The notes: generated by a model from the sequence alone, not told the origin. A stretch of DNA of 64,000 bases from Martelella lutilitoris (GCF_016598595.1 NZ_CP066786.1:3740001-3804000); one strand, 5' to 3'. Positions 36,377 to 45,566 are shown, counted from the first letter of the stretch. Made by a program: numbers and translations.

Positions 36377-37528
36377 ATGACGACACTGAAAGGCCTGACA
36401 TGGAGCCATCCGCGCGGTTTTGCGCCGCTGGAGGCCGCTGCCCGAGCGTGGCGGGCGCAAACCGGCACATGCATCGAGTGGGATACGGGCAGCCTGCAGG
36501 ACTTCAGCACTGTTTCCGCCGCGGCGCTGACGCAGGACTACGACCTCCTCGTCATCGACCACACGCAACTGGGCCATCTGACCCGCGACAGATGCCTGCT
36601 GCCGCTGCAAATCGAAGGCCGGGAAAGCGCGCGCCGGGAAATCGAGGCCGGCGCCATCGGCCAGACCTGGCGCGCCTACCATTTCCGGGGGCAGCAATGG
36701 GCCTTTCCGATCGATGCCTCGGTCGAAGTCATGGCCTTTCGTCCCGACCGCCTCAGCCAGCCGCCGGCCGACTGGCAAGCGCTCATGGATCTTGCCGAAG
36801 ACGGCAAGGTCCTGCTGCCGCTGGGGTCGCCGCATGCGGTGATGGTGTTCTTCACCATCGCAGCCGGCCTCGGCACACCCTGCCGGGCGGAAGAGGAAGG
36901 GCCGCTGATCGACGAGGATGAGGGCATCGCCGTTTACGAGCGCCTTGCGGAACTGGCAAGCCTCGTGCCGGAGGACAATCTGGCGGCCGACCCCGTCGCC
37001 GTTCTGGAAAGGCTCTCGGGAGGCGACACAGATGCGGTCGCGGCTCCCTTCATCGCCGGCTACCGTAACTATGCGACCGAGGGTTTTCGCGCCAACCGGC
37101 TTGCCTTCGCCGACGTTCCGTCGATCCGGGGCGACGGCGCCGCCGCCTCGGCGCTCGGGGGAACCGGCATTGCCGTATCATCCGCTTGCGGTCATCCGGA
37201 AGAGGCGATCGACTTCTGCCACTGGATCGCAAGCGGTCCGGTCCAGTCCTCTCTCTACGCCGACGCCGGCGGCCAGCCCGCCCACGCCGCCGCCTGGAAC
37301 GACGAGAGGGTGAATGCGGCCTCCGGCAATTTCTACCGCGACACGCGCGGCGCGCTCGAACGCGCCTTCTGCCGCCCGCGCCACGGCGGCTACGTCCGCT
37401 TCCAGCAGGAGGCCTCCGACGTCATCATCGAGGCGCTGCGCACCGAAGCGCCTGCGATCGCCGTCATCGGCCGCCTCAACAAGCTCTTCGAGGACAGTTT
37501 CGTAGCTGCGCCAGCGGCCGCAGTCTAG
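36377..37528 (+). CDS. Solute-binding-fold protein without a signal peptide
   Basis: A 383-residue protein resembling extracellular sugar-binding proteins of ABC importers. It opens directly with MTTLKGLTWSHPRGFAPLEA and the strand DLLVIDHTQLGHL, then the family-like GQQWAFPIDASVEVMAFRP and LGGTGIAVSSACGHPEEAIDFC. There is no hydrophobic signal sequence, and neither permease nor ATPase genes are near. Similar signal-less proteins exist in rhizobia, from memory. It may be a cytoplasmic ligand binder. TTG 36374 is an in-frame alternative start. It sits between a DeoR regulator and the xylose operon. Confidence 0.65.
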   Translation: MTTLKGLTWSHPRGFAPLEAAARAWRAQTGTCIEWDTGSLQDFSTVSAAALTQDYDLLVIDHTQLGHLTRDRCLLPLQIEGRESARREIEAGAIGQTWRAYHFRGQQWAFPIDASVEVMAFRPDRLSQPPADWQALMDLAEDGKVLLPLGSPHAVMVFFTIAAGLGTPCRAEEEGPLIDEDEGIAVYERLAELASLVPEDNLAADPVAVLERLSGGDTDAVAAPFIAGYRNYATEGFRANRLAFADVPSIRGDGAAASALGGTGIAVSSACGHPEEAIDFCHWIASGPVQSSLYADAGGQPAHAAAWNDERVNAASGNFYRDTRGALERAFCRPRHGGYVRFQQEASDVIIEALRTEAPAIAVIGRLNKLFEDSFVAAPAAAV

Positions 37529-37638
37529 GCGGCGCCATGCATGCCGCCGATCGCTGTGTTTGCAAACGTCAAGCGATGGCCTCCTTGCTCCCCGGGGCAG
37601 CCATTTTCAGGGAATTTCATTCGACCGGCGATTTTTGA

Positions 37639-37667
37639 TTTACGTACATCATTCTTCGCGCTATAGT
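37639..37667 (+). promoter_or_regulatory. Predicted promoter of the lacI-xylB-xylA operon
   Basis: TTTACG (37639-37644), a 17-base spacer and TATAGT (37662-37667), 79 bases before the LacI-family start. The -10 is good and the -35 is partial. TACGTA overlaps the -35 and could be part of an operator. Confidence 0.4.
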
Positions 37668-37745
37668 CCGCCCAACGAGGACCGCAAAGGTCTCGGACGG
37701 GGCCGTTCGGCTCCGGCGAGGAGCGAAACAGACCAGGCGGACAAT

Positions 37746-38774
37746 ATGCGCCCCACCGTACATGATATCGCTGCAGAGGCAGGCGTGAGCCTTGCGACCG
37801 TTGACCGCGTGATGAACGCACGTCCGGGCGTCAGGGAAAAGACCAAGGTCAAGGTGGAGCAGGCGATCGAAAAACTCGGTTATGTGCGCGATGTCGCGGC
37901 CGCCAATCTTGCCAAGGGGCGAATCTATCCCTTCACCTTTGTCCTGCCCCGCAACGAGAACGCCTTCATGGCCGAGCTGCGCGCGGCCGTTGTCCAGGCC
38001 GATGAACGTGGTCGCGTCGAGCGCACGCAGATCACCATTGTCGACGTGCCCGCTTTCGATGCCGAGGCGCTGGCCGAGGCTCTGCTTGCAGCGGGCGAGC
38101 GCAATCCTGCGGGCATCGCCGTCGTTGCCGTCCAGGCCGATCCGGTGCGCGAGGCCGTGCGCAGGCTGACCGAACGGGGCATTCCCGTGGTCACGCTCGT
38201 CTCGGATCTGGAAGACAGCACCCGCGATCACTATGCCGGCGTCGACAACCCCGCCGCCGGCCGCACCGCCGCCACCCTGCTGGGCCGTTTTCTCTCGCCG
38301 CGCAAAGGCACGGTCGGGGTGCTTGCCGGCTCGCTTTCCGTGCGCGACCACCAGAACCGATTTTCCGGCTTCTCCGAAATCATGGCGACGCATTTTCCGG
38401 CGCTTTCCATCCTGCCGCCGATGGAGGGCCGGGATGATTCGACGCTTGCCCGGAAACTGGTTTCAGACGCGATCGATGCCCACCCGGACATGATCGGCCT
38501 CTACAGCCTTGGCGCGGGCAATCGCGGTCTGATCGCAGCGCTGGAAGAGGCCCGGGCGAAGGGTCGCGAACTCGTTACCATCGCCCATGAGCTCTCCGCC
38601 CATTCACGCGAAGCGCTCGAAACCGGCCTCTTCGACGTCGTCCTCAACCAGGATGCCGGCCATGAGGTCAGAAGCGCCATCCGCGTGCTGAAAGCCAAGG
38701 CCGACGGCCTGGAGGTGATCGCCGCCCAGGAGCGCATCCGTATCGACATCTTCATCAAGGACAATCTGCCGTGA
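37746..38774 (+). CDS. LacI family transcriptional regulator, probable xylose-gene regulator
   Basis: A 342-residue regulator with an N-terminal LacI headpiece, TVHDIAAEAGVSLATVDRVMN (residues 3-23), and the hinge RDVAAANLAKGR. It is followed by a periplasmic-binding-protein-type sensor domain with the late motif GVDNPAAGRTAATLLGRF. The HTH reads DRVMN rather than SRVLN, a subtype seen with ligand-binding domains of the ribose/xylose-binding type. It is the first gene of a run with xylB and xylA (33-base gap), so it probably controls that operon in response to xylose or a related sugar. Confidence 0.88.
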   Translation: MRPTVHDIAAEAGVSLATVDRVMNARPGVREKTKVKVEQAIEKLGYVRDVAAANLAKGRIYPFTFVLPRNENAFMAELRAAVVQADERGRVERTQITIVDVPAFDAEALAEALLAAGERNPAGIAVVAVQADPVREAVRRLTERGIPVVTLVSDLEDSTRDHYAGVDNPAAGRTAATLLGRFLSPRKGTVGVLAGSLSVRDHQNRFSGFSEIMATHFPALSILPPMEGRDDSTLARKLVSDAIDAHPDMIGLYSLGAGNRGLIAALEEARAKGRELVTIAHELSAHSREALETGLFDVVLNQDAGHEVRSAIRVLKAKADGLEVIAAQERIRIDIFIKDNLP

Positions 38775-38807
38775 ACAGGAAGCTGATCACAACAAGGGAG
38801 GAAAGAC

Positions 38808-40265
38808 ATGTATCTCGGGCTTGACCTCGGCACCTCCGGCCTCAAGGCCATGCTGATCGACGAGAACCAGAAGGTGATCGCCAGCGCCGATGCGCCGCTC
38901 ACCGTCCAGCGCCTGCATCACGGCTGGTCGGAGCAGAACCCGGCTGACTGGATCGCCGCCTGCAAGATTGCCGTCGGCCGCCTCGCAGAACGCCATCCGG
39001 CCGAGCTTTCCGCCGTCAAGGGCATAGGCCTTTCCGGCCATATGCACGGCGCAACGCTGATCGATGCGGCCGGCGAGGTATTGCGGCCTTGCGTCCTTTG
39101 GAACGACACCCGCTCCTATGTGGAGGCCGCGCAGCTCGACGACGACCCGCGTTTCCGCGCGATCACCGGCAATATCGTCTTCCCCGGCTTCACCGCGCCG
39201 AAGCTTGTCTGGGTCAAGAAGAACGAGCCGGAAACCTTCGCCAAAGTGGCCAAGGTACTGCTTCCGAAGGACTATCTCCGCTTCTGGCTGACCGGCGAAT
39301 ATATCTCCGAAATGTCGGATTCTGCGGGCACCGCCTGGCTCGACACGGCCAGGCGCGACTGGTCGAATGAACTGCTGGCGGCAACCGACCTTCGCCGTGA
39401 ACAGATGCCATCCCTTGTCGAAGGATCGGAAGCGGGCGGCGCACTGAAACAGGCGCTGGCGTCGGAATGGGGCATGACCGGCCCGGTCGTCGTGGCCGGC
39501 GGCGCCGGCGACAATGCGGCCTCTGCCTGCGGCATGGGCACGGTTGCAGACGGCGCGGCCTTCGTCTCGCTCGGCACGTCCGGCGTGCTGTTCGCCGCCA
39601 ACGATCGCTACAGGCCGAAACCTGAAAGCGCCGTCCATGCCTTCTGCCACGCCCTTCCCGGCACCTGGCACCAGATGGGCGTGATCCTGTCGGCCACCGA
39701 CGCCCTCAACTGGTACGCCAAGGTGACCGACAAGAGCCCGGCCCAGCTTTCGACCGAAGTTGGCGACACGCTTCAGGCGCCGGGCGATGTGACCTTCCTG
39801 CCCTATCTTTCCGGCGAGCGCACGCCGCACAACGACGCCGCCATTCGCGGCGCCTTCATCGGCCTTGCGCATGAAAGCGACCGCTCGGCGATGACACGCG
39901 CGGTGATGGAAGGCGTCGCGTTTGCGCTGCGCGACAATCTCGAGGCTTTGCGGTCCGCCGGCACCGAGCTTTCCCGCATTACCGCCATCGGCGGCGGATC
40001 GCGTTCGCGCTACTGGCTGAAAGCGGTGGCAACCGCCCTCAACCTGCCGATCGACATTCCCGCCGACGGCGATTTCGGCGCGGCCTTCGGCGCTGCCCGT
40101 CTCGGCCTCCTGGCCGCGACCGGCGCCGATCCGCTCGCCGTCTGCACCCCGCCGGAAACGGCGGAGACCGTTGACCCGGAGACGGCCCATACGGCTGCCT
40201 TCGAGGAGGCCTATCAGCGTTTCCGGGCGCTGTATCCGGCCATCAAGACCCTTTCCGGAGAATGA
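38808..40265 (+). CDS. xylB: Xylulokinase
   Basis: A 485-residue FGGY-family kinase that phosphorylates D-xylulose for entry into the pentose-phosphate pathway. The N-terminal phosphate loop YLGLDLGTSGLKAMLID, the substrate region GIGLSGHMHGATLID, the middle LPKDYLRFWLTGEY, and the C-terminal FGGY signature ending ITAIGGGSRSRYWLK are intact. GGGAGG lies 7 to 9 bases before the ATG. It precedes xylA by 80 bases. Xylose transport genes are not in this window. Confidence 0.96.
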   Translation: MYLGLDLGTSGLKAMLIDENQKVIASADAPLTVQRLHHGWSEQNPADWIAACKIAVGRLAERHPAELSAVKGIGLSGHMHGATLIDAAGEVLRPCVLWNDTRSYVEAAQLDDDPRFRAITGNIVFPGFTAPKLVWVKKNEPETFAKVAKVLLPKDYLRFWLTGEYISEMSDSAGTAWLDTARRDWSNELLAATDLRREQMPSLVEGSEAGGALKQALASEWGMTGPVVVAGGAGDNAASACGMGTVADGAAFVSLGTSGVLFAANDRYRPKPESAVHAFCHALPGTWHQMGVILSATDALNWYAKVTDKSPAQLSTEVGDTLQAPGDVTFLPYLSGERTPHNDAAIRGAFIGLAHESDRSAMTRAVMEGVAFALRDNLEALRSAGTELSRITAIGGGSRSRYWLKAVATALNLPIDIPADGDFGAAFGAARLGLLAATGADPLAVCTPPETAETVDPETAHTAAFEEAYQRFRALYPAIKTLSGE

Positions 40266-40345
40266 CGCGAAGAGCGGGCGCCCGGCTGCACGCCCGGCCC
40301 CCGCGCCCCCGCGGACAATGACAACCCCAACAGGGAGTATCCAAG

Positions 40346-41656
40346 ATGAGCACCGGCTTTTTCGGCGACATCGCCAAGATCCAGTATGAAGGCCCCGAAA
40401 GCGAAAACCCGCTTGCCTTCAAGCATTACAATCCCGATGAAATCGTCATGGGCAAGCCGCTGAAGGAACATCTGCGCTTTGCCATCGCCTACTGGCATTC
40501 GCTGGCCTGGGAAGGCGGCGACCCCTTCGGCGGCCGCACCTTCGACCGTCCGTGGTATGACGGCGCCATGGACAAGGCGAAACTGAAGGCCGATGTCGGC
40601 TTCGAGCTGTTTTCCCTGCTCGGCGCGCCCTTCTACTGCTTCCACGACGTCGATGTCCGTCCGGAAGGCGCGAACTTCGCCGAAAACACGAAGAACCTGA
40701 ACGAGATCGTCGATTATCTCGGCGAAAAGCAAGAGGAAACGGGCGTCAAGCTTCTCTGGGGCACGGCCAACCTCTTCACCCACCGCCGCTTCATGTCGGG
40801 TGCTGCCACCAACCCGGATCCGGACGTCTTCGCCTTCTCCGCAGCAACCATCAAGACCTGCATGGACGCCACCAAAAAGCTCGGCGGCCAGAACTATGTC
40901 CTTTGGGGCGGCCGAGAAGGCTACGAGACGCTGCTCAACACCGACATGGGCCGCGAACTCGACCAGATGGCGCGCATGCTGCACATGGTTGTCGAGTACA
41001 AGCACAAGATCGGCTTTGAAGGCCAGATTCTGGTCGAACCGAAGCCGCAGGAACCGACCAAGCACCAGTACGACTATGACGTCGCCACCGTCTACGGTTT
41101 CCTGCAGAAGCACGGGCTGGAAAAGGAAGTGAAAGTCAATATCGAACAGGGCCACGCGATCCTCGCCGGTCATACCTTCGAACATGAACTGGCGCTTGCC
41201 CGCACGCTCGGCGTTCTCGGCTCCATCGACATGAACCGCAACGACTACCAGTCCGGCTGGGACACCGACCAGTTCCCGAACAATGTTCCGGAAATGGCGC
41301 TTGCCTATTACCAGGTTCTGCTCGCAGGCGGTTTCACCACCGGCGGCACCAATTTCGACGCCAAGCTGCGCCGCCAGTCGATCGATCCGGCCGACCTGCT
41401 TCACGGCCATATCGGCGGCATGGACTGCTGCGCCCGCGGCCTGAAGGCAGCAGCGAAGATGGTTGAAGACGGCGCCCTTTCGAACCCGCTTGACGAGCGC
41501 TATGCCGGCTGGGAAGGCGAAACGGCGAAGAAGATGCTTGCCGGCGAAATGACGCTGGAAGACATCGCCGAAATGGTCGAAAAGGACGGCATCAACCCTC
41601 AGCCGAAATCCGGCCGCCAGGAATATCTGGAAAACATCGTCAACAAATACGTCTGA
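40346..41656 (+). CDS. xylA: Xylose isomerase
   Basis: A 436-residue class II xylose isomerase converting D-xylose to D-xylulose. The catalytic and metal-site region [13 protein letters not shown] carries the conserved His and Asp, [16 protein letters not shown] includes a metal-binding glutamate, and [19 protein letters not shown] and [19 protein letters not shown] carry further ligands. Length is typical of class II enzymes. The start has GGGAG about 9 bases upstream. A strong terminator follows, ending the operon. Confidence 0.98.
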   Translation: MSTGFFGDIAKIQYEGPESENPLAFKHYNPDEIVMGKPLKEHLRFAIAYWHSLAWEGGDPFGGRTFDRPWYDGAMDKAKLKADVGFELFSLLGAPFYCFHDVDVRPEGANFAENTKNLNEIVDYLGEKQEETGVKLLWGTANLFTHRRFMSGAATNPDPDVFAFSAATIKTCMDATKKLGGQNYVLWGGREGYETLLNTDMGRELDQMARMLHMVVEYKHKIGFEGQILVEPKPQEPTKHQYDYDVATVYGFLQKHGLEKEVKVNIEQGHAILAGHTFEHELALARTLGVLGSIDMNRNDYQSGWDTDQFPNNVPEMALAYYQVLLAGGFTTGGTNFDAKLRRQSIDPADLLHGHIGGMDCCARGLKAAAKMVEDGALSNPLDERYAGWEGETAKKMLAGEMTLEDIAEMVEKDGINPQPKSGRQEYLENIVNKYV

Positions 41657-41685
41657 TCACCGGACGCAATTTGAAGGCAAGGAAG

Positions 41686-41714
41686 CCGGGGCGTGGATGC
41701 GCCCCGGTTTTTTT
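41686..41714 (+). terminator. Rho-independent terminator after xylA
   Basis: CCGGGGCG-TGGATG-CGCCCCGG, an eight-base-pair stem followed by seven T residues, 29 bases past the xylA stop. It also separates the operon from the convergent SDR gene. Confidence 0.92.
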
Positions 41715-41794
41715 GTTTCCCTCGAGCAGGGGACACAAATCGAATTCCGCATCACCGGGCATTATGCCGCGCGGGCATGCGCAACGCAGCGTGT

Positions 41795-42622
41795 TCAGGA
41801 TACCCCCGTGATGCGAAGCGCCCTGCCATCCTTTTCAACGATGTCATTCATCGTGCGCTCAAGCCCGTCAGGGTCGTCCGGGCCGCTGAGCATACGACCG
41901 GCAAGGCGGTCGAAACGGCCACGGGCAATATCCGCAATCAGCGCAGCGGCCCGCGACGGCGGGACGTTGATGCCGTCTTCGAAGAGTTGCTGGATACCCG
42001 GCAGAAAGGTGCGGCCCGCCTCGGTGTTGAGCTGCATCTCCGTCATCGACGTGCGCACCAGGCCAGGATCGACGGCAAAGGCGCGCACGCCGCCGGGGAC
42101 GGTCGTGTCGTTCAGGCTCTCGGTAAAGCGCATGATACCCGCCTTGCTCGCCGCATAACCGGAGCCATGGGGAAAGCTGGTGCCCGTACCGCCGCCGACA
42201 AGATTGACGATGCGACCGGCGCCCCGTTCCAGCATCGCCGGAGCGACCGCCCGGCAGGTGTGAAAGCAACCGCGCAGGTTGATTTCGATATCGCCCCACC
42301 AGTCGTCAGGATCACATTCCCAAATCGGGCCGAAGGCGCGAAACGAGCCGTGATTGTTGATCAGGCAGTCGACCGGGCCGATTTCCGAGGCGATGGTTGA
42401 AAATGTCGCCTCGACCGCGGCCCGGTCGACGAGGTCGACCGCATAGGCTTTCGCCTTGCCGCCCTCGTTCTCGATCAGCGCCGCCGTCTCCTCGATCTGC
42501 GCCGCGGTGCGCGCAAGAACGGCGACCGTCGCACCGGCGCGGGCCTGGTGCAAGGCAATTTCGCGCCCGATGCCGCGACCGCCGCCGGTAACCACGGACA
42601 GTGTTCCCTGAAGATCGGCCAT
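41795..42622 (-). CDS. Short-chain dehydrogenase/reductase (SDR)
   Basis: A 275-residue NAD(P)-dependent SDR-fold protein. The cofactor motif TGGGRGIG is at 12-19, and YAASK (Tyr156, Lys160) gives the catalytic pair. The structural motif usually reading NNAG is NNHG, and the position where the catalytic serine is expected (about 143) is glycine in LVGGGTGTS, so activity may rely on a nearby Thr/Ser or be altered. GGAGG stands just before ATG 42622. It is downstream of the GbcB/GbcA-like genes, 111 bases from the former, so probably the same transcript. Substrate unknown. Confidence 0.85.
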   Translation of the reverse strand: MADLQGTLSVVTGGGRGIGREIALHQARAGATVAVLARTAAQIEETAALIENEGGKAKAYAVDLVDRAAVEATFSTIASEIGPVDCLINNHGSFRAFGPIWECDPDDWWGDIEINLRGCFHTCRAVAPAMLERGAGRIVNLVGGGTGTSFPHGSGYAASKAGIMRFTESLNDTTVPGGVRAFAVDPGLVRTSMTEMQLNTEAGRTFLPGIQQLFEDGINVPPSRAAALIADIARGRFDRLAGRMLSGPDDPDGLERTMNDIVEKDGRALRITGVS

Positions 42623-42733
42623 CTTGTTCCTCCCCTGAATGGCTGGACCGCCATGTCGGAGCCCTGAAGAAGGCGGCGGCTTTACGATGTGAGGGGTGCA
42701 AGTCTGGCCGACAGCCGGCGGCAACGCAAGGCT

Positions 42734-43819
42734 TTACGCCTCCACCTCGACATCCGACAGCGGGCGCGAGCAGCAGGCGAGGATATAGCCTTCCTCGATC
42801 TCGTCATCGAGGATGCCGCCATTGTGCTGCATGTCGACCTTGCCGGACTTGCACAGGGTGCGGCAGGTGCCGCAGATGCCGCTTTCACAGGCGGCGGGAA
42901 TGCGCACGCCGGCATTGCGGGCGGTCTGCAGGATGGTGAAACCGGGCTGGACTTCCGCCGTGACGCCCGATTCGGCAAACGCGACGGTGAACAGCTTGTC
43001 CTCGTCGCCGCTTTCGCCGATGAAGACGGCCGGCGGCGGCACTTCGGGCTTGAACGTCTCCTGGAAATAATTGTTTTCCATGTCGAAATTCGAGCTTTCG
43101 AGCGAATCCCTCACCGTTGCCATGAACGGGTCCGGCCCGCAGCAGAAGACGCGCCGCTCGAGGAAATCCGGCACCAGAAGCGCGATCTTGGCGCGGTCGA
43201 TAAACCCTCTGAGCCCCGACCACAGCTGGGTGCGCTCAAGCTCGGTGACGATGAAGCCGAGATTGAAGAAGGGCATGTAGCGCGCCTTGTACTCCAGCTC
43301 CCAGCGGAAGATGATGTCGCTCGGTGAGCGGGCGCAGTGGATGAAGGCAATGTCCGTATCGGGATCGCGGTCGCCGAGATCCCGCGTCATCGACATCATC
43401 GGCGTGATGCCGGAGCCGGCCGAGATGAACAGGTATTTCTCGGCCGGATGTTCGACATAGGAGAAATCGCCGAGGGGGCCGATGGCTTTGAGCTTCATGC
43501 CCGGATGCAGGTTCTCGAACATCCAGCGCGTGCCGATGCTGTCTTTCTGGGCCTTCACCGTCACGGCGATGGTGAAGGGCCGCGTCGGGCTGGAGGAGAT
43601 CGTGTAGGTGCGCATGATCGGTTCCGGACCGACCGGCAGTTCCAGCGTGATGTATTGCCCCGGCAGGTAGCGGAACCAGATGTTTTCCTCCTCCGCCTTG
43701 AAGGTGAAGGTCATCACGTCCGGAGCTTCCGGGGTCCAGGCGACGCATTCCAGCATGTGCTCGCGGCCATTCCACGGCACCATCTCGTCGATATGTTTGA
43801 ACGGTTTTGGTTTCAGCAT
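42734..43819 (-). CDS. gbcB: Ferredoxin-NAD(P)H reductase component of a Rieske oxygenase, GbcB-like
   Basis: A 361-residue electron-transfer protein. The N-terminal FAD domain (RTYTISSSP, about 70-78) and NAD-binding domain (FISAGSGITPMMSM and FCCGPDPFM) are followed by a C-terminal plant-type [2Fe-2S] ferredoxin with cysteines 311, 316, 319 and 349 or 350. It passes electrons from NADH to the oxygenase encoded one base upstream. The pair fits glycine betaine demethylase GbcAB, which makes dimethylglycine. Related stachydrine or carnitine oxygenases look alike, so the substrate is probable, not certain. Confidence 0.85.
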   Translation of the reverse strand: MLKPKPFKHIDEMVPWNGREHMLECVAWTPEAPDVMTFTFKAEEENIWFRYLPGQYITLELPVGPEPIMRTYTISSSPTRPFTIAVTVKAQKDSIGTRWMFENLHPGMKLKAIGPLGDFSYVEHPAEKYLFISAGSGITPMMSMTRDLGDRDPDTDIAFIHCARSPSDIIFRWELEYKARYMPFFNLGFIVTELERTQLWSGLRGFIDRAKIALLVPDFLERRVFCCGPDPFMATVRDSLESSNFDMENNYFQETFKPEVPPPAVFIGESGDEDKLFTVAFAESGVTAEVQPGFTILQTARNAGVRIPAACESGICGTCRTLCKSGKVDMQHNGGILDDEIEEGYILACCSRPLSDVEVEA

Positions 43820-43820
43820 A

Positions 43821-45065
43821 TCAGGCGACGATGGACAGAGGCGCGTTTTCGTCGGACAGGCGTTCGAGCGAGTGATTGGCGTACCATTCGACGAACTGCA
43901 TCACGCCGCCCTCGTCTTCCGGCGAATAGGGGCCGGGCTGATAGGCTGGCGAACGGATGCCACGGGCATTTTCCTCGACGATCTGGCGATCCTGGTCATT
44001 GGTGAAGGTCCACACATGGGTGAGCTCATCGAGATCGTAGTCGATGCCCTCCACCGCATCCTTCGGCACCAGCCATGTGGTGGTGACTTGCGTTTCCTCC
44101 GGCCCGAGCGGCAGGACGCGGAAGGAGATCGCGTGGTCTCCGAGAAAATGGTTCCATGTGGTCGGGTAGTGAAACAGAACAAGCGCGCCGATGCCGGCTG
44201 CCGCCGTCTTCTCGCCCATCGGCTTGCGCACGGCTCGCTTGCCCGACATGGTGTAGCTTTCCGCTCCCGCGATCAGCGGCATGCGGGCGATGCGGAACTG
44301 GCCGTCCGGATTGATGAGGAATTTCGCTTCAAGACCCGCCGCCTCGCAATGGGCCCAGTGCGCCTGGATTTCCGGGTCCTCCATCATCCCCTGCACCCCG
44401 GTCACCGAGGCGGCTTCGGGATAGGTGCGGCAGAGCTCGGGATGATTGGCCGCGCAGTGATAACATTCACGATTGTTTTCCCAGACAAGCTTCCAGTTGC
44501 CTTTTTCCACGATCGTGCTCTTGAAGGCGACCTTGGCGTCGCGAATGTTATGCGGCGCGATATAGGGCGAAATGGCCGTGCGCAGCGGCGTGATATCGGG
44601 CGCGACATCGGCCAGACAGATGAAGATATAGCCCTCGATGCTCTCGCAATGGACAGGCTTCAGACCGAATTTCGACTTGTCGAAATCCTCGCCCATATGG
44701 CGCACATATTGCAGCGTGCCGTCGAGATCATATGTCCACTGGTGATAGGGGCAGACGAGCTTGGCGGTCGTACCCTTGTCGGCGGAGCAGACGCGCGAAC
44801 CGCGATGGCGACAGGAATTGTGCAGCGCCCGGATGACCTTGTCGCGCCCGCGCGTCAGGATGACGGAATAGTCGCCGACCTGGATCGTCAGGTAATTGCC
44901 GGGCCGCGCCAGCTCGCAATCATGGGCGACGAACAGCCAGTCGCGGTAATAGAAATTCTCCATATCGACCCGGAAATAGTCGGGATCGGTGTAGAAGGCG
45001 CGGGACAGGGTGAAACCGTCCTGACGGCTCCTCAGTTCGTCGAGCATTTTCTGGCGTGTGGTCAT
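43821..45065 (-). CDS. gbcA: Rieske [2Fe-2S] oxygenase, probable glycine betaine demethylase GbcA
   Basis: A 414-residue Rieske non-heme iron oxygenase. The Rieske ligands are Cys85, His87, Cys105 and His108 (SCRHRG and CPYHQW). The mononuclear iron site has the bridging Glu200, then His203 and His208 in NNRECYHCAANH. Overall length and the NNRECYHC wording match GbcA-type betaine oxygenases. Its partner reductase follows after one base. ATG 45065 has GGAGG 6 bases upstream. Glycine betaine use as a carbon and nitrogen source is the likely role; dimethylglycine and sarcosine enzymes are not in the window. Confidence 0.85.
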   Translation of the reverse strand: MTTRQKMLDELRSRQDGFTLSRAFYTDPDYFRVDMENFYYRDWLFVAHDCELARPGNYLTIQVGDYSVILTRGRDKVIRALHNSCRHRGSRVCSADKGTTAKLVCPYHQWTYDLDGTLQYVRHMGEDFDKSKFGLKPVHCESIEGYIFICLADVAPDITPLRTAISPYIAPHNIRDAKVAFKSTIVEKGNWKLVWENNRECYHCAANHPELCRTYPEAASVTGVQGMMEDPEIQAHWAHCEAAGLEAKFLINPDGQFRIARMPLIAGAESYTMSGKRAVRKPMGEKTAAAGIGALVLFHYPTTWNHFLGDHAISFRVLPLGPEETQVTTTWLVPKDAVEGIDYDLDELTHVWTFTNDQDRQIVEENARGIRSPAYQPGPYSPEDEGGVMQFVEWYANHSLERLSDENAPLSIVA

Positions 45066-45191
45066 GGGCAGCCTCCGCGGCGAAGACGGACAATAAGGCA
45101 TATTAAACCATCGCCGGTTACGACCCCGCGTCCCAATCACGACATGACTTTCGGAAATGACGACACGGGGAATTCGCACCGGCCGCCGGCA

Positions 45192-45566
45192 TCAGCCCGG
45201 CTGAAGCGCCGTCACCTCGATCTCGATCCGGTATTTCGGGTCGATCAGTCCGCATTCCAGCATGGTCGCCGCCGGCGGATTATCGCCGAAGGTTTCGGCG
45301 AGAAGCGGCCAACAGGCCGGGAAATCAGCGGCATCCGGCAGGTAATAGGTCACCCGCACGACATCTTCGAAGCCGCAGCCGGCCTTGGAAAGCGCGCTTC
45401 CGATCGCCGCAAGCGCCGAACCGCACTGGCCGGCGACATCCTCCGGAATATTCTCCCCCTGCGCTGTCGTGCCTGCGACATGGACAAAGCCGCCGGCCAC
45501 CACCGCCCGGCAGTAACCAATCTTCTTTTCATAAATGCCGCCTGAGGCAATCCGTCTTATCGTCAT
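45192..45566 (-). CDS. RidA/YjgF family protein lacking the catalytic arginine
   Basis: A 124-residue YjgF/YER057c/UK114-fold protein. The fold is visible from FVHVAGTTAQGENIPEDVAGQ to YRIEIEVTAL. In imine deaminase RidA an arginine sits in the PARSCVEV segment; here the aligned stretch is PAATMLEC, so the arginine is replaced by alanine (about residue 100). It therefore probably belongs to a Rid subgroup without classical imine deaminase activity. It lies upstream of gbcA in the same direction (126 bases), and ATG 45566 has AAGGAT upstream. Confidence 0.85.
   Translation of the reverse strand: MTIRRIASGGIYEKKIGYCRAVVAGGFVHVAGTTAQGENIPEDVAGQCGSALAAIGSALSKAGCGFEDVVRVTYYLPDAADFPACWPLLAETFGDNPPAATMLECGLIDPKYRIEIEVTALQPG

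Noticed and set aside
38787..40190. 467-codon open frame on the minus strand
   Set aside because: Antisense to xylB, which has all kinase motifs; no ribosome site or domain on the other strand.
40266..40345. GC-rich inverted repeat between xylB and xylA as a terminator
   Set aside because: The GGGCGCCCGG-type symmetry is short and lacks a T tract, and xylA has only this space before it, so read-through is expected.
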